A stretch of 64,000 bases of DNA from an uncultured Eubacterium sp. (GTDB lineage: Bacteria; Bacillota; Clostridia; Lachnospirales; Lachnospiraceae). Below the pieces are notes generated by a model. That model was not told where the DNA came from, made no database searches, and saw only the letters and a list, made by a program, of their open reading frames with translations. A program made the position numbers and the translations under genes. The first letter of the stretch is position 1. The number at the start of each line of letters is the position of its first letter. The DNA lies in contig CAUCXT010000015.1 in NCBI GenBank assembly GCA_958446835.1, positions 1-64,000 on the forward strand, written 5' to 3'. Below, piece by piece: positions 63,219 through 64,000 of the stretch.

Positions 63219-63279
63219 GCTTACAATTCCTATCGTTCCGAGTCAATAAATAAAAAGTCTGTAAGCAAATTTACGATAG
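63219..63279 (-). promoter_or_regulatory. interleaved inverted repeats in jetA leader (pseudoknot candidate)
   Basis: Two 7-base pairs of arms interleave: GCTTACA (63219-63225) with TGTAAGC (63260-63266), and CTATCGT (63230-63236) with ACGATAG (63273-63279). In the minus-strand jetA mRNA this is the layout of an H-type pseudoknot. As DNA it could also be a recombination or protein-binding site. Confidence 0.5.
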
Positions 63280-63325
63280 CAGTCAATCGATAAGCATATA
63301 AGTCTACACTTACCAGTTTGTTTTA

Positions 63326-63354
63326 TATATATAATATACTTTTGGGCATGTCAA
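63326..63354 (-). promoter_or_regulatory. promoter of jetABCD
   Basis: Minus strand: -35 TTGACA (63349-63354), a 17-bp spacer and -10 TATATA (63326-63331). It gives a leader of about 180 bases before jetA. The region is a TA-rich run, so the -10 could shift by one or two bases. Confidence 0.65.
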
Positions 63355-63409
63355 GTAAAGGGGCAATAAAGGGTTGCGTAAAAATTCCGGTCTATTCTCG
63401 CTAGTGCCA

Positions 63410-63520
63410 CTAATACCCTGATAAACTTTTTCCTGATTTACCCTCATCAGAATCTTCCCCTACGATAGACATTTCCTGATACTCTGCGTATTTCCTAAGC
63501 TTGTCCTTCTGTGCATCAAG
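63410..63520 (-). pseudogene. serine recombinase N-terminal fragment
   Basis: About 36 residues of frame (LDAQKDKLRKYAEYQEM then SIVGEDSDEGKSGKS) match the N-terminal catalytic region of large serine recombinases of clostridial mobile elements, just after the usual catalytic-Ser segment. A stop follows where the gene should continue, and the upstream catalytic part is missing. It is a relic of an integration module beside the Wadjet operon, not a gene. Confidence 0.7.
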
Positions 63521-63603
63521 CTGTAACCGTCAACCTAAATTGCTGTTGAAACACGAGTATATATGTAGCATTTTGTTTTCTTTTTCAATGCATTCCCTCC
63601 CCT

Positions 63604-64000
63604 CTATTGTGGTAAAATCAAAGTCGGATTTTTTAACAGTGTGGCAATAACCGGGGCATATTTAGATATTCCATAATCTTCAACAATACTGGTTATTCTA
63701 GCGCCTGCATCCTTTGATGAAGCCCCACATAAGAAAACCCTTTCATCAGCAGTTCCATAATCCAACACTATAAATCGATCATGGAATATACCACCTGTCT
63801 TTTTCATTGATATTTTTATGGATGGATATTCTTTGCAAAAATCTGTAAATTCTATATTGTGAAGTTTATTATTCCCAACATTATCACTGAATAAAGTAAT
63901 ATTTACTCCTGTAGGAGAATTTTTAAGATGTACCAGCGTTCTTAATCCAATATAATTGTCAACGACATATATTGACGACTTTGCCTGCTTATAAATGGAC
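63604..64000 (-). CDS. PLD-like domain protein (5' end outside window)
   Basis: This is an open frame of about 131 residues entering from the right edge. KQAKSSIYVVDNYIGLRTL and IFHDRFIVLDYG followed by VFLCGASSKDAG are typical of the PLD-like C-terminal domain found in ORF6N/KilA-N-type proteins of mobile elements. The HxxRF pattern replaces the classic HxK. Its N-terminus is beyond the window, so start and full domain set cannot be given. It may belong to a mobile region with the recombinase relic. Confidence 0.7.
   Translation of the reverse strand, partial: SIYKQAKSSIYVVDNYIGLRTLVHLKNSPTGVNITLFSDNVGNNKLHNIEFTDFCKEYPSIKISMKKTGGIFHDRFIVLDYGTADERVFLCGASSKDAGARITSIVEDYGISKYAPVIATLLKNPTLILPQ

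Overview
The window looks like chromosome from a low-to-mid G+C Gram-positive anaerobe of the class Clostridia, most probably family Lachnospiraceae. The evidence is the strong GGAGG-type ribosome binding sites, a gut carbohydrate-use gene set (GH27, GH32, GH3, pectin acetylesterase), Clostridia-typical families (ATC hydrolase, DUF3842, YitT, C69 dipeptidase, CotH/VTC/DUF4956) and a MATE leader that resembles the clostridial mepA/guanidine-IV riboswitch. I saw no rRNA, tRNA, CRISPR array, prophage or complete insertion sequence. Species cannot be named from the sequence alone.

Layout. 0-7.4 kb: GH27 alpha-galactosidase with a small zinc-ribbon gene and a divergent AraC regulator, then a MATE pump behind a folded leader, an esterase with an internal 66-bp duplication, repeat copy A and a C69 dipeptidase. 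7.4-13.3 kb: metY, then a run of D-2-hydroxyacid dehydrogenase, phospholipase C-like, M20 amidohydrolase and iron alcohol dehydrogenase genes. 13.5-18.3 kb: a GNAT gene and a two-subunit ABC exporter operon ending in its own MarR gene, with an operator that overlaps the -10 box. 18.3-26.6 kb: a YjbR/alkyltransferase-like fusion, an ECF sigma/membrane-partner pair, nitroreductase, RNA-methyltransferase-like and phosphodiesterase genes, an AraC regulator with a Cys repeat, and a diguanylate cyclase. 26.9-33.2 kb: a MetE-like gene that appears to start at ATT, repeat copy B, two LysR genes, GH32, ATC hydrolase and a promoter-to-terminator unit holding a 23-codon ORF and a three-way-junction RNA. 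33.2-42.6 kb: GNAT, pectin acetylesterase with divergent TetR, HSL-type esterase, a second ECF sigma pair, GH3, a MazEF-like toxin-antitoxin and azlCD. 42.8-47.6 kb: CE1 esterase lipoprotein, CotH-kinase lipoprotein, VTC and DUF4956, which form one surface or polymer module. 47.7-54.3 kb: an Opp/Nik-type ABC importer beside larC, consistent with nickel supply for the LarA cofactor. 54.3-56.5 kb: repeat copy C, DUF3842, TIGR04076 and YitT. 56.6-63.1 kb: a complete, AT-richer Wadjet (jetABCD) anti-plasmid system, followed by a serine-recombinase remnant and a PLD-like gene that runs off the right end.

The most unusual item is a dispersed fold-back element of about 220-320 bp. Three copies (5.3, 28.1 and 54.3 kb) have a centre that folds into two adjacent hairpins with GGA loops; a half copy lies at 13.4 kb. 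The second hairpin carries a perfect 12/12 match to the CsrA SELEX consensus in every copy. The first keeps its fold while its stem sequence changes. This suggests a mobile carrier of CsrA-type (or TwoAYGGAY-type) RNA sites. Next in interest are the 32.8-33.2 kb small RNA unit, the folded MATE leader, the interleaved inverted repeats in the jetA leader and the CotH/VTC/DUF4956 cluster.
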